In this document: positions 25,381 to 36,877 of the stretch, one piece after another | How positions within the stretch are numbered: the first letter of the stretch is position 1 | How the letters are laid out: every line of letters starts with the position of its first letter | Assembly (NCBI GenBank): GCA_032622095.1 | Contig: CP136063.1 | Span: 116,704,723 to 116,768,722, forward strand | Reading direction: 5' to 3' | Origin: Siphonodentalium dalli | Lineage: Eukaryota; Mollusca; Scaphopoda; Gadilida; Siphonodentaliidae | DNA length: 64,000 nucleotides | Made by a program: the position numbers and the translations under genes | The notes under the pieces: model-generated | Database searches by the model: none | Seen by the model: the letters and a program-made list of their open reading frames with translations, nothing else | Told to the model about the DNA's origin: nothing

Positions 25381-26200
25381 ATTTCTTTGGCTTTAGGGAT
25401 AAAAAATATTTGATTCGAGTCAAGACACCTACTTTACTTGTATTTAAATTCATGCAGTACTATTTTTCGCACACCTTCTGAGTTTAAACTAATTTACCAC
25501 AGGGAAAACAAGATCGATGATTATGTTAATGAGGTACACACATTACAAAAGGTTGGACACTGAATGGATAACTACCCGTACAGATGTAGGCCTCAATTTA
25601 AATTTGGTCAACCAATATCAGAAATCGAGTAAGGTACCCATCAAAGCTCAGAGTGATCAGATATCAATTTTTGAAGTTTGTTATTTCAATTGTTTGTGGC
25701 CCATAAACATGCCGTCAACCGAATGGTCTCAGTCTAAATTGCAGATGAAGATGGACAACTCTAAAACAAGTAGTAATACGGCCAAATTTTGTGAATACTC
25801 AAGTGATAATATGGCAATATTTCGTTGAACAAACAATTTTTGGGAAACTTGATACCATAGTTGACAGTGGTTAGCATTATTTTGTTGCAATTAATCGATT
25901 CTGATAACTAAAGCGTATTTTGAAGAAATGTTGTTGTTGTTCTATCTTGATGATATGGGGACCCTCTGATCGGATTGAGTACCTTTGACCCTTCAAATGT
26001 ATTGAAATCCATTGTTATGTCTTCTCTTTATAATTGTTCAGATTCTAAACAATATGTGAAATTTTTGATTTTTCATCAGATAGATCCAAAGAAATTCTTT
26101 GTTGAAAATTTCATGCATTTTTCCTCGATTTATTCAAAATGTGTGTTAAAGGGGCTGGGTACAATAGAAAGTCAGTGGATGTATACACTTAAACCAGCTT
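25380..26200 (+). repeat. Dispersed repeat with a diverged partner at 60880-61240
   Basis: ACTATTTCTTTG, AGAGTGATCAGATATCAATTT, AATTGCAGATGAAGATGGA, CAAGTGATAATATGGC and TTGAGTACCTTT occur in the same order in both places. The two ORFs here (25517-25828 and 25975-26343) therefore lie in repeat DNA, have no recognisable motif and are unlikely to be genes. Confidence 0.7.
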
Positions 26201-27044
26201 CAACAGGAAAATTCATCAAACTGATATCTGTACAAATGTACAGCTGCCATGGAAATCATATGACCAAATATGACTATTACAATGAAGACAAAAAAAGTCA
26301 CAAAATGTTTCGAATTTTGAAAAATATATTTACCTTAAAATAGATGTAAGTAGAATATTGAAATTCTAATAAATAAATGTTTTCATTTATCTCACTACCC
26401 AGCTGCACTACCATCAAAATATCTCCAATTTCCATAGATATGACCAAGTTCACTTATACATCCAATCAAAACTTACTTCTAGACATATTTTCAAAATATT
26501 TCAATGCCAACTTTCCACCCTCTGACAGAATGAAATCTGCTGCCATTCCTGATGTGGCATACCAATTTAGTGCTGATGTATTGGAATTCTTTTTAAGATG
26601 AAAGAAAACAATGTCTTCTGCATGGAAAGATGTTTATCTGGAATGAAAATAAATAACATTAGAGCAAATTACAATTAAAATGCATTTTTTAATTATTAAT
26701 CATTGAGATATTTATATTTGTTCGAGTTCAGTCAAAAATTGAGAAAAACTGACAAACTAATGACATAACATAGGCAAAAAAATCAGGATAAATGTGATTT
26801 TGGCACTGAATTGAAGTATTGTGGCGAAGGCAACTCCCAAAAATTGCTGTAGTTATCAACTCCAATGAAAAAAAATCACAGAAAATTCACTGGAAAATTG
26901 ATGAATGAAGGGCATATAAGTCAGGCAAAAAAATCCAGACAAACCTGGTTTGCCCACTGATTTGATATTGTGATAAGCCACTTGGTGACAAACAAATATT
27001 AAAATTGAAATGAAGAATTACTGATTCATGTTCTGTCCATCTCC
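26201..27044. other. Gene-free AT-rich stretch
   Basis: Nothing recognised. A short ORF at 26377-26601 has no motif and no partner exon. Confidence 0.4.
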
Positions 27045-27134
27045 TTAACACGTTGACTGCCACTATGAGTTATCTCATATATTTTGTTTGGCAATTGTAT
27101 CCCAGATACATGATTTCGGCAGTTAGTGTGTTAA
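27045..27134. mobile_element. 90-bp TTAA-flanked MITE remnant
   Basis: TTAA at 27045 and again at 27131 bound ends that are inverted versions of each other: CACGTTGACTGCC on the left and GGCAGTTAGTGTG on the right. TTAA target duplication with such ends is the signature of piggyBac- or Kolobok-type non-autonomous elements (family knowledge). No coding capacity. Confidence 0.65.
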
Positions 27135-27588
27135 CATACTGGCTTAAGACTTGGAAATTGCCAAGTAATAGAGCGTATTCCACTAGTCATCAAATACATC
27201 CAAATTAATGTGCTGTGATTTAATTATCCTACAGTAGCATCCAACTTCAAATTTGAAGGGAGACTGATGCAAACTAGAAACAATACAAACAAATTTAAAA
27301 TCATGAGACTGAGCCTTAAAAAGTTATGACTAGAAACAATTCAAACAAATTTAAAATCATGAGACTGAGGCTTTAAAAGTTATGATCTATGAAAATGTGT
27401 GGCATCATCAAATTTACCAATTTTGGAAAATAATAAAAGAGAATTCACATGTTTGTTGTGTTGTCATCTCTTTTGTCACATCTTTAAATAGAAGCATTGC
27501 CTAATTGTTTATACACTGATATATGTGAACAAGCCCGTAATGAATCAGAACTGACATTGACATTCTTGTCGATGTTCGCTGCAGTTGT
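27135..27588. repeat. Tandem pair of a 65-bp segment in gene-free DNA
   Basis: GACTAGAAACAATTCAAACAAA-type words followed by TTTAAAATCATGAGACTGAG occur twice about 66 bp apart (27275 and 27340). No gene seen. Confidence 0.6.
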
Positions 27589-28139
27589 AATTAAAATTAG
27601 ACTCTCGAACCAGCTAAGTATATGTATGCCATTACAGAGTCTAAAGGATTTCACTGTGTGTCACATTACCGCTCCTATAAATAACTCTGCATGCAATCCA
27701 TACAGTGTGACATTACACCACACAAATATGTTTACTATTGAAATATATCTCCTTTCGATTTTGATTTTATATCCCGCTTCAAACTGGTGTTAACTGTAGT
27801 TTCTTGGGGAAAAAAATATATGTAATTATATTCTCCCTGCTAAATATTATTGGTCAATTTTGGACTCCTAGTCGATGCATTTAATTAGTTGTAATCTCTA
27901 ATTTTGTGAACATTGTGTGAAATTATAAATGTGACATAAAAAATATTGCACTATTGTAGCTATTTGGCGAATCGACCGCTGTATAGAAATTCCAACAATC
28001 ACCTGATTGACTTCATCGCTTTACTGATAAGTGTTGTGACTGGCCAACAGTGAAGTTATGCTTGTTGCGGTAATGATAATCCCAGATTTTTACATTAGAC
28101 TCTGTAATGCAGAGTTTTTTTGAGAGTCTAATTTTAATT
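27589..28139. repeat. Spaced inverted repeat, arms of about 45-55 bp
   Basis: Left arm 27589-27642 carries AATTAAAATTAGACTCTC and CATTACAGAGTCT. Right arm 28097-28139 carries AGACTCTGTAATG and GAGAGTCTAATTTTAATT, their reverse complements. The spacer is about 450 bp without a gene; an ORF of 98 codons at 27497 spans the left arm and is not convincing. A MITE is possible, but no target duplication was identified. Confidence 0.7.
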
Positions 28140-28805
28140 AGAACTGTGTTAGCTGATAAATGTTTATAATGTTCCTAGTTCTCAAAGATTACAACTTACC
28201 CACTCTATTATTATTTCCTTTTGCTTGTTGGGGTTTTTAGGCCCAGTCTTATGCCAATCTACCTGAAATAATAAAATCCATTATATTTATATGAGTGTGT
28301 GTCATGTTCAAGGGAAAAGTACAAGTATCAATGTACTATCTGTAGCCACATATTTAAATACAATGGTGTTGCTCACTCAGCTTTAGGCTAAATAATATAA
28401 TACCTGTGTTTAAATTTACGTGAGTAAACGCTCAACATTATTTCTGCCATTCTGTTCTATGGGGGGGAATTCTTCTGCCTAAATTGTCAAAATAATGACT
28501 GTTGTTTACTATCTTTAACCCATCCATGAGTGTAGCTGCCTGAAATTTTATGAAAACCCTGTGCCAGTACAGTACATTCTTTTATATATGCCTGTTTCCC
28601 ATATAATATGTGCATTCTCTAATATATGTGAGGCTCCCTAAGGGAGACTGGCATATATAACAGAATGCACTGGACTCGCATATATAAGAGAATGCACTAA
28701 CCCAGGATATTTGATGCTGCAACAGCTCAACTCCTGTCATGAAAGGGTTACATCAATGTCTTATTCCAGTCAGTACCCTCTAGGTGTCTTATTGGGTGAA
28801 AGTGT
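28140..28805. other. Gene-free stretch with a short inverted piece
   Basis: At 28570-28700 the words GTACATTCTTTTATATATGCC and GGCATATATAACAGAATGCA / CATATATAAGAGAATGCACT form nearby inverted and direct copies. The last is also part of the dispersed repeat at 20.88 and 31.13 kb. No gene. Confidence 0.5.
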
Positions 28806-29172
28806 GAAAATGGTAGCCCAGTGGTTAGAGTGTCAGACTTGTAATGGTGCTAACGCGCCAGCGTGAGTTTGCACCTGCCGGTGGAATATCGTCTCTGTAA
28901 CAGTGGCTTGGTCAGATTAAGCGGTGAGTGTACTATATAGAGCCACACCCTTGGGCAAGTCACTCCAACTGTGCTCGCTTCATCGTACCAAGACGAGAAA
29001 TAGGGACCTGGTTGTTGGCTAAGTGTAAGCCGCTCCAGTGAAGCGCCTGTAAAATGGCAGCAGGCATAAGACTCGGCATTACTTTAATAGCTGGGGTAAT
29101 AATGTGAAGCACTTTGGGCCCATCTGGCATTAGGGATACGCACTATATAAGCACCATAATTATTATTATTAA
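28806..29172 (+). mobile_element. tRNA-derived SINE with an L2/CR1-like 3' end
   Basis: The head reads TGGTAGCCCAGTGGTTAGAG at 28811, a good RNA polymerase III A box, followed by GTGAGTTTGCACCTGC near 28863, a degenerate B box. The 3' part reads GTGAAGCACTTTGGG and CACTATATAAGCACC and ends in (ATT)n, the form of SINE tails borrowed from L2/CR1-type LINEs. It is mobile-element-derived non-coding RNA sequence rather than a tRNA gene, because the acceptor stem and 3' half of a tRNA are absent. Confidence 0.85.
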
Positions 29173-29378
29173 TTAATGAATCTGGTTCAAATGGGAAGGG
29201 TTAATTTATTAATTTTCTGCATAGTTGCAACAATAGTCATGTAGATTTATCTGCTTGTTACCCATTGCGCAGATAATTCATATTGGCTAGTAGCCATTAT
29301 TTTAATTTAATATTGATAGCATGTATCTATGGGGTGGTTGTGAAGGGTTATTCAGGTAATATAATTTTCAATATCAAT

Positions 29379-29867
29379 TAATGGGAGGCCAAATTCATTT
29401 TTAATAATTATTTGCACTTAAGCACAAATATTCATGCTTGAGAATAAAAACATTGCACTAAAGCACAAATATTACAGCACAATAATTTGAGCTTAAGTGC
29501 AAATATCTGTGCTTAAGTGCAAATATTTGTGCTTAATCTCAAAGATTTGTGCTTAATCTCAAAGATTTGTGCTCAAGCTCAAATTTGTACATTTCATTCC
29601 CAGTCAATATAGATCTTCCCTAAAAAAATAAAATAGGCTTCCCCATGTTTGAATTGCCATGTCCCATGATACTTTATGGTGGACTCTGCCAATATCAACA
29701 TGGTGTGTTAGGTAATGTTTGTTAAATTCATTCTTTGCGCTTAAGCACAAATAATTGCACTTAAGCTTATTTGTAATTATATTATAGGCACTTGAGCACA
29801 ATTATTTGTGCTTAAGTACAAATAACTTAGCTTAAGTGCAAATACTTGTGACTTTGGCCTCCCATTA
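29379..29867. mobile_element. 489-bp MITE-like element filled with TTTGYRCTTAAGYRCAAA hairpin units
   Basis: The ends are a perfect 15-bp inverted pair: TAATGGGAGGCCAAA at 29379 and TTTGGCCTCCCATTA at 29853. Inside, the near-palindrome ATTTG(T/C)(A/G)CTTAAGCACAAAT and its half-sites occur about ten times. The same start, TGGGAGGCC, precedes the related GCGCTTAAGCGC units at 58544 and 59468. No ORF is meaningful. Confidence 0.75.
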
Positions 29868-30944
29868 TATGTGCAAAGTACAAAAATATGCCTCGATAAG
29901 AAATATGAGGAACAACCCATATATAGAATGAGTCAATGGAATCATTGGAAGGGTTTTTTCTATAAAGATCAATAGAAATATACAAGACACTACCTTAAAA
30001 AAAAAACGATTAATAACATTGTGGAAGAAATTTGCCCATTTGGAAATAATTTGCCACTGAAATTAATTATTACATTTTAAAATGTTTTTTTGTGGGTGGG
30101 GGGGGGGGGGGGGTAATAAAATTGTTAGGGGAGGTCTGAATCAAGGGCAGGTGGTTGCCGAAAAATGCCACCATTGTTTTTGGGGGTAGGGCTAATGAGG
30201 GCTGGTTTCAAAGATTGCACAATAGCTAGGTCAAAGAAACCAGCTTTGACATACAAAGAAATACTTGATCGGTACCTTTCATTTAAACCCAACTCTAGTT
30301 TACTCCACCTTACTCCACCAACCGGCCCTGGAGCCCATGCAAATGAATACTAGTAACTAGATAGCACATGTGTACACAGTTCTTGTTGAAACCATACTAG
30401 TACTCATAAAGCTGCATGATACTGAGTCTGGAGATTACAATAGGGTGTTTTTCTATTATCAACAGCAAGCATTATGTCAGTGTCAGCCAATCACAACATT
30501 TATCAATAAAGCGATGCAGGATCATGCAGCCACTCAGATGATTGTCAGAATTTGTATGCAGTGGTAGATTTGCCACATAGCTAAATATAGTGCTATAAAA
30601 AATGTCACATTAATAATTTTACACAAAATTAGAGATTGTGACACCCAACTAAACTCTAAAAGCATATGTGAAGAGTACATAATTGACCAATAATACCTAG
30701 CAAAGTGAATAGAAGTACGTATTTCCAAGAAATTCAACAGTTAACAATTTTAAGTGGCCAATATACAGGAGATACATGTATCTGTCATTTCTAAGCCAGC
30801 TGCATGCAGATGTTAACTATAGCAACACAGCTATTTTCTTACTCTTTATCACACAGCTATACGAGTATGGTTTCAATAGAACTGATGTATACAGGAAACC
30901 ATGCCGGTAATAAACATAAACTAGATTTAACTGAAATGCTAAAT
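29868..30944. other. Gene-free stretch with a G-run
   Basis: A G-run preceded by TGTGGGT lies at about 30091-30113, resembling the one at 10.96 kb (both followed by TAA). No gene supported. Confidence 0.45.
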
Positions 30945-32105
30945 ATCATCAACGAGAGGCCGATAACGATCGGCAGATGTTGACCCATCCCTTGGCGATA
31001 GTAAATTACTATGATCGGAATCATAAATGAGAGTTTTGGTGTTGAATTATAGAGTATACTGTTATGTACTATTATAGACAAATAAATGTACATAACACAA
31101 ATTATTGGAATTTATGGGTCACTCGCATTTATATAAGAGAATGCACTGGTACAACTAAACCACCACAGCCATGGGTTAAATGTGAAAGGTGGCCTGGACA
31201 TGGAATGCTTGGGTTAAGAGAGTCCAATTTAAGTTTACAATAATAAAGTATCAAATTCTACCAACAATATAGTATACAGATAAGCCACCTGACTGCTGAC
31301 ACATATCAATTATATAGCAGAGCTGTCAACAAATCACAAGAATTGCTTATGTTGAACACTGACTTCTCTATTAAACCAATAACAATTATAATGACCCCAG
31401 ACCATCTGAAGATATCACTCTACAGCACAGATGTCCAAGTCTACCATGTGATGTTTATTGTTGAATCTTTATTTTAAATTAGATACCATAGCATTCTTTA
31501 TCAGATTATTTGCACATCAATTGGCATAAGAGACATCAGAAAATAATATAGCCTTATCAATAGCTAAGTAGTCCAAAGGCATGGGATGGAATTGGTGAAT
31601 TGGGTTTAAAGTCGCTCCAAACAAATTTACCAGTACATAACACAAGATTATGGACTGATTTAAACCAAATTTGGTGTGGTGACTCGGGGTACCCTTGGCA
31701 TAGTTATAATGGTGTTAGTTTTTCAATTTTTTTTGTTTGTTATTCAAACAAAAAATTATATATTATTTGTATTTATTTATTCATATTCATTTTTTGTTTT
31801 GTTAAATTGAGCAAGGAAATCAATCTAAATTTTTTTTTTTTTTTGAGTAAATATATTTTTTCGAAAAAGGGACATAACTCAGTTAAATATAGTCTGATCA
31901 AACCCAAATTCGAACTCGATCTGTATTTTGGGCTGAGAAACTCACAAACAAAATTGGGTTGCGATCAGATAAACAATATTTGAGTTATCGCACCATGCGT
32001 AAAGTGTCTACGGACAGACAGACGGACAGACAGACGCGCGACGAGTGGTCAATCCGGATGACACTATGTTTACTATACTATGGTATGGGTAAACATAAAA
32101 ATTGC
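30945..32105 (+). repeat. Dispersed repeat, copy 2 (partner at 20690-21420)
   Basis: Same words in the same order as copy 1, including CGATCGGCAGATGTT, GATCGGAATCATAAATGAGA, the 150-bp core (GACATAACTCAGTTAAATAT) and an ACGGACAGACAGACGGACAG tail at 32010. The copy is longer than its partner because of extra sequence at 31340-31830. Poly-T runs lie at 31831-31846 and 32164-32183. Confidence 0.8.
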
Positions 32106-32465
32106 TTAATATTACTTCTAAACTGGGGTAGATCAACTGCCTGAAATGCATGCTCAGGGGAGTTTTTTTTTTTTTTTTTTTTTGCATACAAAATCCATTT
32201 TAGTGTATGTAATTGGTTTTGGACAAAAAATTACATCACATTGAACAAATCTGCAACCCCCAACCCCTGTGGGCAAATCCCTGCGAGAATAGGACATAGG
32301 TGATTTATTTGGATGGCTGCCTACCAACTCAGATAGGCAATAAAACCACACCCATGTTCAATTGAGGAAAAACATCTGTGCCCCACTTTTATTAGTACAC
32401 ACAATAAACAAATAAATCAAGGATGTGATGTGGTGTGTCTAAAATGAAAGTGTCAATGACACTGT

Positions 32466-33905
32466 AGCTCAACTTTGGGAAGAAGTTAAATTTGTGTGAT
32501 GAGCAATGAATGGAAAGATTTAGAATTGAATTTTTAAATCCAAGATGGCCACTGGCAGCCATGTTTTTTGTCCGAATGACCCCAAAATGACTCGTTCCCA
32601 TCTACATTCCAATTTAAACAGCCATGACAAATTGCATGATGATCAGACTAAAGCTACGACATGTAGCCCGTGCTAAAGGATTTAGTCATGCAAAGAGTAA
32701 AATCCTAGATGGCTGCCAGCGGCCATGATTTTTGGCCGAATGACCCCAAAATTACTCGTTCCCATCTACATTCCAATTTCAACAGCCATTACAAATTTCA
32801 TGATGATCAGACTAAAGGTATGACCTGTAGCCTGTGCTAAAGGATTTAGTCATACAAAGAGTAAAATCCAAGATGGCTGCTGGCGGCCATGTTTTTTGGC
32901 CGAATGACCCCAAAATGACTCGTTCCCATCTACATGTCATTGTTAACATTCATGACACATTTTATGATGATCCGACCAAAGGTACGACCTGTAGGCCGTG
33001 CCAAAGAATTTAGTCATGCAAAGAGTAAATCTAAGATGGCTGCCGGCGGCCATGTTTTTTGGCCGAATGACTCCAAAATTAGTCGTTCACATCTACATGT
33101 CAATGTTAACATTCATGACAAATTTCATGATGATCAGACCAAAGGTACGACCTGTAGCCCGTGCTAATGGATTGAATTTTGAAATCCAAGATGGCCACTG
33201 GCAGCCATGTTGTTTGTCCGAATGATCCCAAGATGACTCGTTCCCATCTACATTCCAATTTCAACAGCCATGACAAATTTCATTATGATCAGACTAAAAG
33301 CACGACCTGTAGCCCGTGCTAAAGGATTTAGTCATACAAAGAGTAAAATCAAAAATGGCTGCTGTCGGCCATGTTTTTTTGCCGAATAACCCCAAAATGA
33401 CTCGTTCCCATCTACATCTCATTGTTAACATCCATGAAAAAATTGATGATGATCTGACCAAATGTACGACCTGTAGGCCATGCCAAAGAATTTAGTCATG
33501 CAAAGAGTAAAATCTAAGATGGCTGCCGGTGGCCATGTTTTTTGGCCGAACAACCCCAAAATTACTTGTTCCCATCTACATGTCAATATTAACATCCGTG
33601 ACAAATGTCATGATGATCAGATGAACAGTACGACCTGTAGCCCGTGCTAATAGATTGAATATTGAAATCCAAGATCATGGCAAGATGACCACTGTCGGCC
33701 ATGTTTTTTCCCCGAATGAACCCAAAATGACTCGTTCCCATCTACATGTCAATGTCAACAGCTATGAGAAATTTCATAATGATCTGACCAAAGGTACGAC
33801 CTGTAGCCCGTGCTAAAGGAAATTGTTGATGCATCACACACGCACACACACAACGGACGACAAAGCCATGGCAATAGCTCAAACTTTACAAAGTAAAGTT
33901 GAGCT
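32466..33905 (+). repeat. Tandem array of 155-168-bp units in a higher-order C-A-A-B-C-A-B-C pattern with inverted ends
   Basis: Units start near 32520, 32670, 32834, 32999, 33162, 33317, 33481 and 33647. Type A starts CTAAAGGATTTAGTCAT, type B starts CCAAAGAATTTAGTCATGC, and type C starts TAATGGATTGAATTTTGAAA or a variant. All share AAGATGGC, GGCCATGTTTTTTG and GACTCGTTCCCATCTACAT. The order C-A-A-B-C-A-B-C shows a three-unit higher-order repeat. AGCTCAACTTTG at 32466 and AAAGTTGAGCT at 33895 are inverted ends, and 33876-33905 is a near-perfect terminal hairpin. A 3' hairpin and internal tandem core suggest a Helentron/pearl-like non-autonomous element (inference). Confidence 0.9.
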
Positions 33906-33934
33906 GAAAAGAAGAGATAAATCTAGTGGCCTCC

Positions 33935-34875
33935 GGTCAACCTCAACCAAATCAAAACCGTCGCTTGATTTCTGACAAAGTTTTGCCTTTTGTCGACACG
34001 GCGATGGTGATTATGTGTGAAAACTTACAATGTACTACCGTACTACGGCGGTCGATGTCGGTCATAACGGTTTAATAACTCTCTTATGCAATGCGGAACA
34101 CCTTGAAAAATACATTAAATACAATATTTATCACCGAAGATGAAACATCTTAATCATTCCTGGAAGTATCTATATGATGCTGCTAAAAACGCTGTTTGGT
34201 TGGTGCGTTAAAACAGGTAAAAAGGGGAACATCTCTATAGCCAGAGTTTAACTGAGCGAGTATCACTCACTGCTTGAGCTGATTCTCTCCAAAAATATGG
34301 AAACGCATACTGATACATGTATGTCTAATTGCGAAAAATACAAATAACAATGATATGTTTAGTAAGTTTTCACACATTTATATATATTTTCCCGCCAAAA
34401 CAGATTGAATAGTTCTGACTCGCTAACGACCAGGACTTCATGTTTAAAATACCGGTACTTCAGAAATGATATAAGTCGCATTTTCATATTAGTTGTCCCT
34501 ATGTTGTGCCATACATTTTCAATATGCCGCACAATATCTGTATATACCGTTATGAATAGTTACCAGTATCACTCACAAACCGCTAGTGGTATGTAATTCT
34601 AAATGCTTGATATAGGTACACCATTCTAATGCCCCCCTAGTCCCTACCGGTTTACAGTAGCATCGAAAAGAAATAAACGAGTGTTTGAGATGAATTTGAT
34701 CTTTATTTTATAAGTTAGTTAATGAATGTATTCGCAGAAAATAGTCCCCACAATATTTACTGACATCGACCACCGTAGAAAGTTTTCACACAAAATCAGA
34801 ATTGCTGTGTCGACAAAATTTCAAAAGGCAACACTTTGTCAGAAAACAAGTGACGGTTTTGAATTGGTTGAGGCG
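33935..34875. repeat. Inverted repeat with arms of about 95 bp around 750 bp
   Basis: 33935-34030 (CAAATCAAAACCGTCGCTTG, TGACAAAGTTTTGCCTTTTG, TGTGTGAAAACTTAC) matches the reverse complement of 34778-34875, with a few mismatches and one small gap. The spacer holds no convincing gene. It may be a MITE or a fold-back remnant. Confidence 0.7.
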
Positions 34876-35146
34876 GCCGCAGAATATGGTAGCCTAATTT
34901 TGATGAGCAAATTAGCGCTTCTAGTTTATTATTGAAAAACAGCCGGTTTGAGAGTATAATATATAGCTGAATACAGCTAGGTAGTAGGTTAGCTGAATAC
35001 AGCTATTGTAATTGTAATTTGTAGCTGTAGGCTGTAGCCTGTATTCTGAGAATTCTCACATTTGCCAGACCTGATGATGAGGCTGATCAGTCATCAATTC
35101 ATGACCAAAATTATTACCGGAATGTGTATACTGTATTGACCACGTT

Positions 35147-35395
35147 ATGCAAATGTGGCAGTCAAGCTTTAATCTTCCCCGTAGTGGACCGCGTTTCGAT
35201 CAATCAAACGCAACAATGCAACATTTCAATGCAACGAAGGTCATTCCTGGCAGTCCGCATTCCAGTGGGCGCAGCCATCTTTGTCCGGAACAAACAAATA
35301 TACCGTACTTCAATAACTTCGTACCGCAAAGCGACAAAGCCAAGAGGTTACCATGTACACTCAATTTCAAAGATATTGTTTTGAACCATAATTGA
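35147..35395 (+). CDS. Unrecognised 82-codon ORF, possibly an exon
   Basis: ATG at 35147, stop at 35393. The predicted product is hydrophilic with no transmembrane stretch or known motif. The segment is richer in G+C than its surroundings and open in more than one frame, which is the only reason to list it. No good donor site follows closely. It could be the start of a spliced gene, a repeat remnant or chance. I do not assign a function. Confidence 0.2.
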   Translation: MQMWQSSFNLPRSGPRFDQSNATMQHFNATKVIPGSPHSSGRSHLCPEQTNIPYFNNFVPQSDKAKRLPCTLNFKDIVLNHN

Positions 35396-35595
35396 ACCAA
35401 TATTGTATTGTCCTGAGTACAATAATACTTTCAACAACTATTTTACAAAAAGTAGGCTACTAAATATTGGTTGTATTGTCGTTGTATGGCCTATTGGCCT
35501 ACATATGATATATACATATATTATATGTACGTGTACCTATAGGCCTACCTGTAAGCGAACTGATTTTGTATGTGAGCTGTGTGTGCAGATAGCTT

Positions 35596-36464
35596 AACTC
35601 AAGGGAACATATTAATTAATACGCGCTAATGATTATATATATATAGCACATGATATAGACAAAATTACCTGACTGTAACAACATTTAACCTGGCTGTTAA
35701 TGGCAATGAGATGGTTGAATAGACAATACACGTTATGTTGCATTTGAGTTTGTTTTTCATTACCCCGAATGTCCACGGTAAAAGTAATGTATTATGTTAA
35801 TATATCATTAATTATAGCTTCAACTCAATTCGCAAAACGTCAACAAAAATAGTATTATATCATGATATGTACACAGTCCTATTTGTGAAATATATATCAA
35901 GGCCTATATATCTTATCATGCAGGCAATCCGTCAGTATATATAGAGAGAATTTGTTTCCCAGGGTCACTGGCAACGTATGCATGATCGACGTTAACTTAT
36001 TGCTCTATACAGCTCAACGATAACTCATTAACTGAGTCTGTCTCCATTATTAAATCTGATAGTGCAACATAATACAAAGGTGATAGTTCATACAATTATT
36101 TAGCGTTATTTGTTAAATATGTGCATGATAATTTGGGTAGCCAGTGATTTCGACCCACTGTGACTTCGACCCAAAGTGATTTCGACCCGATATGGTGATC
36201 TCGACCCGTTATAGGTTTTTTTGAAGGAGTGACTTCGACCCACTATTAATTTGAAGTGTTTTCACAATTTTATGCCACAGGTGCCAGTCAGGGCGTTAAT
36301 TGTGTTTTCACGCAGTAAATCGAACAATGCTACAAGCTGAACTGAGCACTACTCGTGTCAGTCATATGAGTACAGTAGCCGCGAACAAGCGTCTAACTGT
36401 ATATATACCTAGGTTTTGTGGCTGTTGAATCATACATTCAGCCATTAATACTTGATATATCAGA
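35596..36464. repeat. Intergenic DNA with five copies of GTGAYTTCGACCC
   Basis: At 36145-36243 the word GTGA(T/C)TTCGACCC occurs as GTGATTTCGACCC, GTGACTTCGACCC, GTGATTTCGACCC, GTGATCTCGACCC and GTGACTTCGACCC. It lies 220-320 bp upstream of the PHD exon, so a regulatory role is possible but unproven. A TATATATACC at 36401 is a candidate core promoter element for that exon. Confidence 0.6.
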
Positions 36465-36564
36465 ATGACCATTTGTGTTAGTTGTAACGGTTACATTAGT
36501 GAACGGCAAGAATCTATAGAATGCGACATTTGCTGCAAATGGACACATAGAACATGCAACACAG
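36465..36564 (+). CDS. Exon 1 of a PHD-finger/FLYWCH gene (N-terminal half of the PHD finger)
   Basis: ATG at 36465 opens 33 codons plus one base. C4, C7, C20, C23, H28 and C31 supply the first six zinc ligands of a C4HC3 PHD finger, with the text ECDICCKWTHRTCNT typical of PHD-FLYWCH-MULE proteins in invertebrates (family knowledge). The donor is ACAG|GTATGT. The last two cysteines needed to complete the finger (CINC) lie 20.9 kb downstream in the exon at 57428, and phase 1 fits both. Between them sits a nested insertion. The ancestral protein probably bound chromatin or DNA, or was part of a MULE-type transposon protein. The gene here is broken downstream. Confidence 0.7.
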
Positions 36565-36662
36565 GTATGTGCATTTATCTTAAATTTAAATACATTTTGA
36601 AAAATTAACAAATTATAAACACATTTTTATATTTTGTCAGCATTGCACAAAACATAAAGAGC

Positions 36663-36877
36663 TAAAGCAGAACAGGACATTGCTTTCATATTTAAGACAC
36701 AGTTTATTCTATATAATATCACAATTCATGGTTATTCAAGATGTCAGCCAAAAGACGTGTGGTTCGGTCGGGATTCAGTTCTGTTCTGTTCTTCTTGGTA
36801 GCTGGGAGTGACGTCACATCCTCGGGTGCACTCGTACCGGATAACCGGTACTCTTCGGGACCTAAAACCACTACATT
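36663..36877 (-). repeat. Left 215-bp terminal direct repeat (LTR-like) of a 20.66-kb element
   Basis: It is identical to 57108-57322 except at one base (G in AAAAGACGTG here, T there). It contains the palindromic CRE TGACGTCA (36809-36816) and TACCGG-ATAA-CCGGTA, which can fold back. On the minus strand it also has TATATAGAATAAACTG, giving a TATA-like word and the polyadenylation signal AATAAA (plus-strand TTTATT near 36703). Promoter-like and polyadenylation signals within one direct terminal repeat are LTR features. Ends are not a clean TG...CA pair, so the class is uncertain. Confidence 0.75.

Noticed and set aside
25517-26343. Two plus-strand ORFs of 103 and 122 codons
   Set aside because: They lie in a dispersed repeat with a partner at 60.9-61.2 kb where the frames are not kept.
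28806-28890. tRNA gene
   Set aside because: A and B boxes are present, but no full cloverleaf or acceptor stem, and an L2-type tail follows; it is a SINE.
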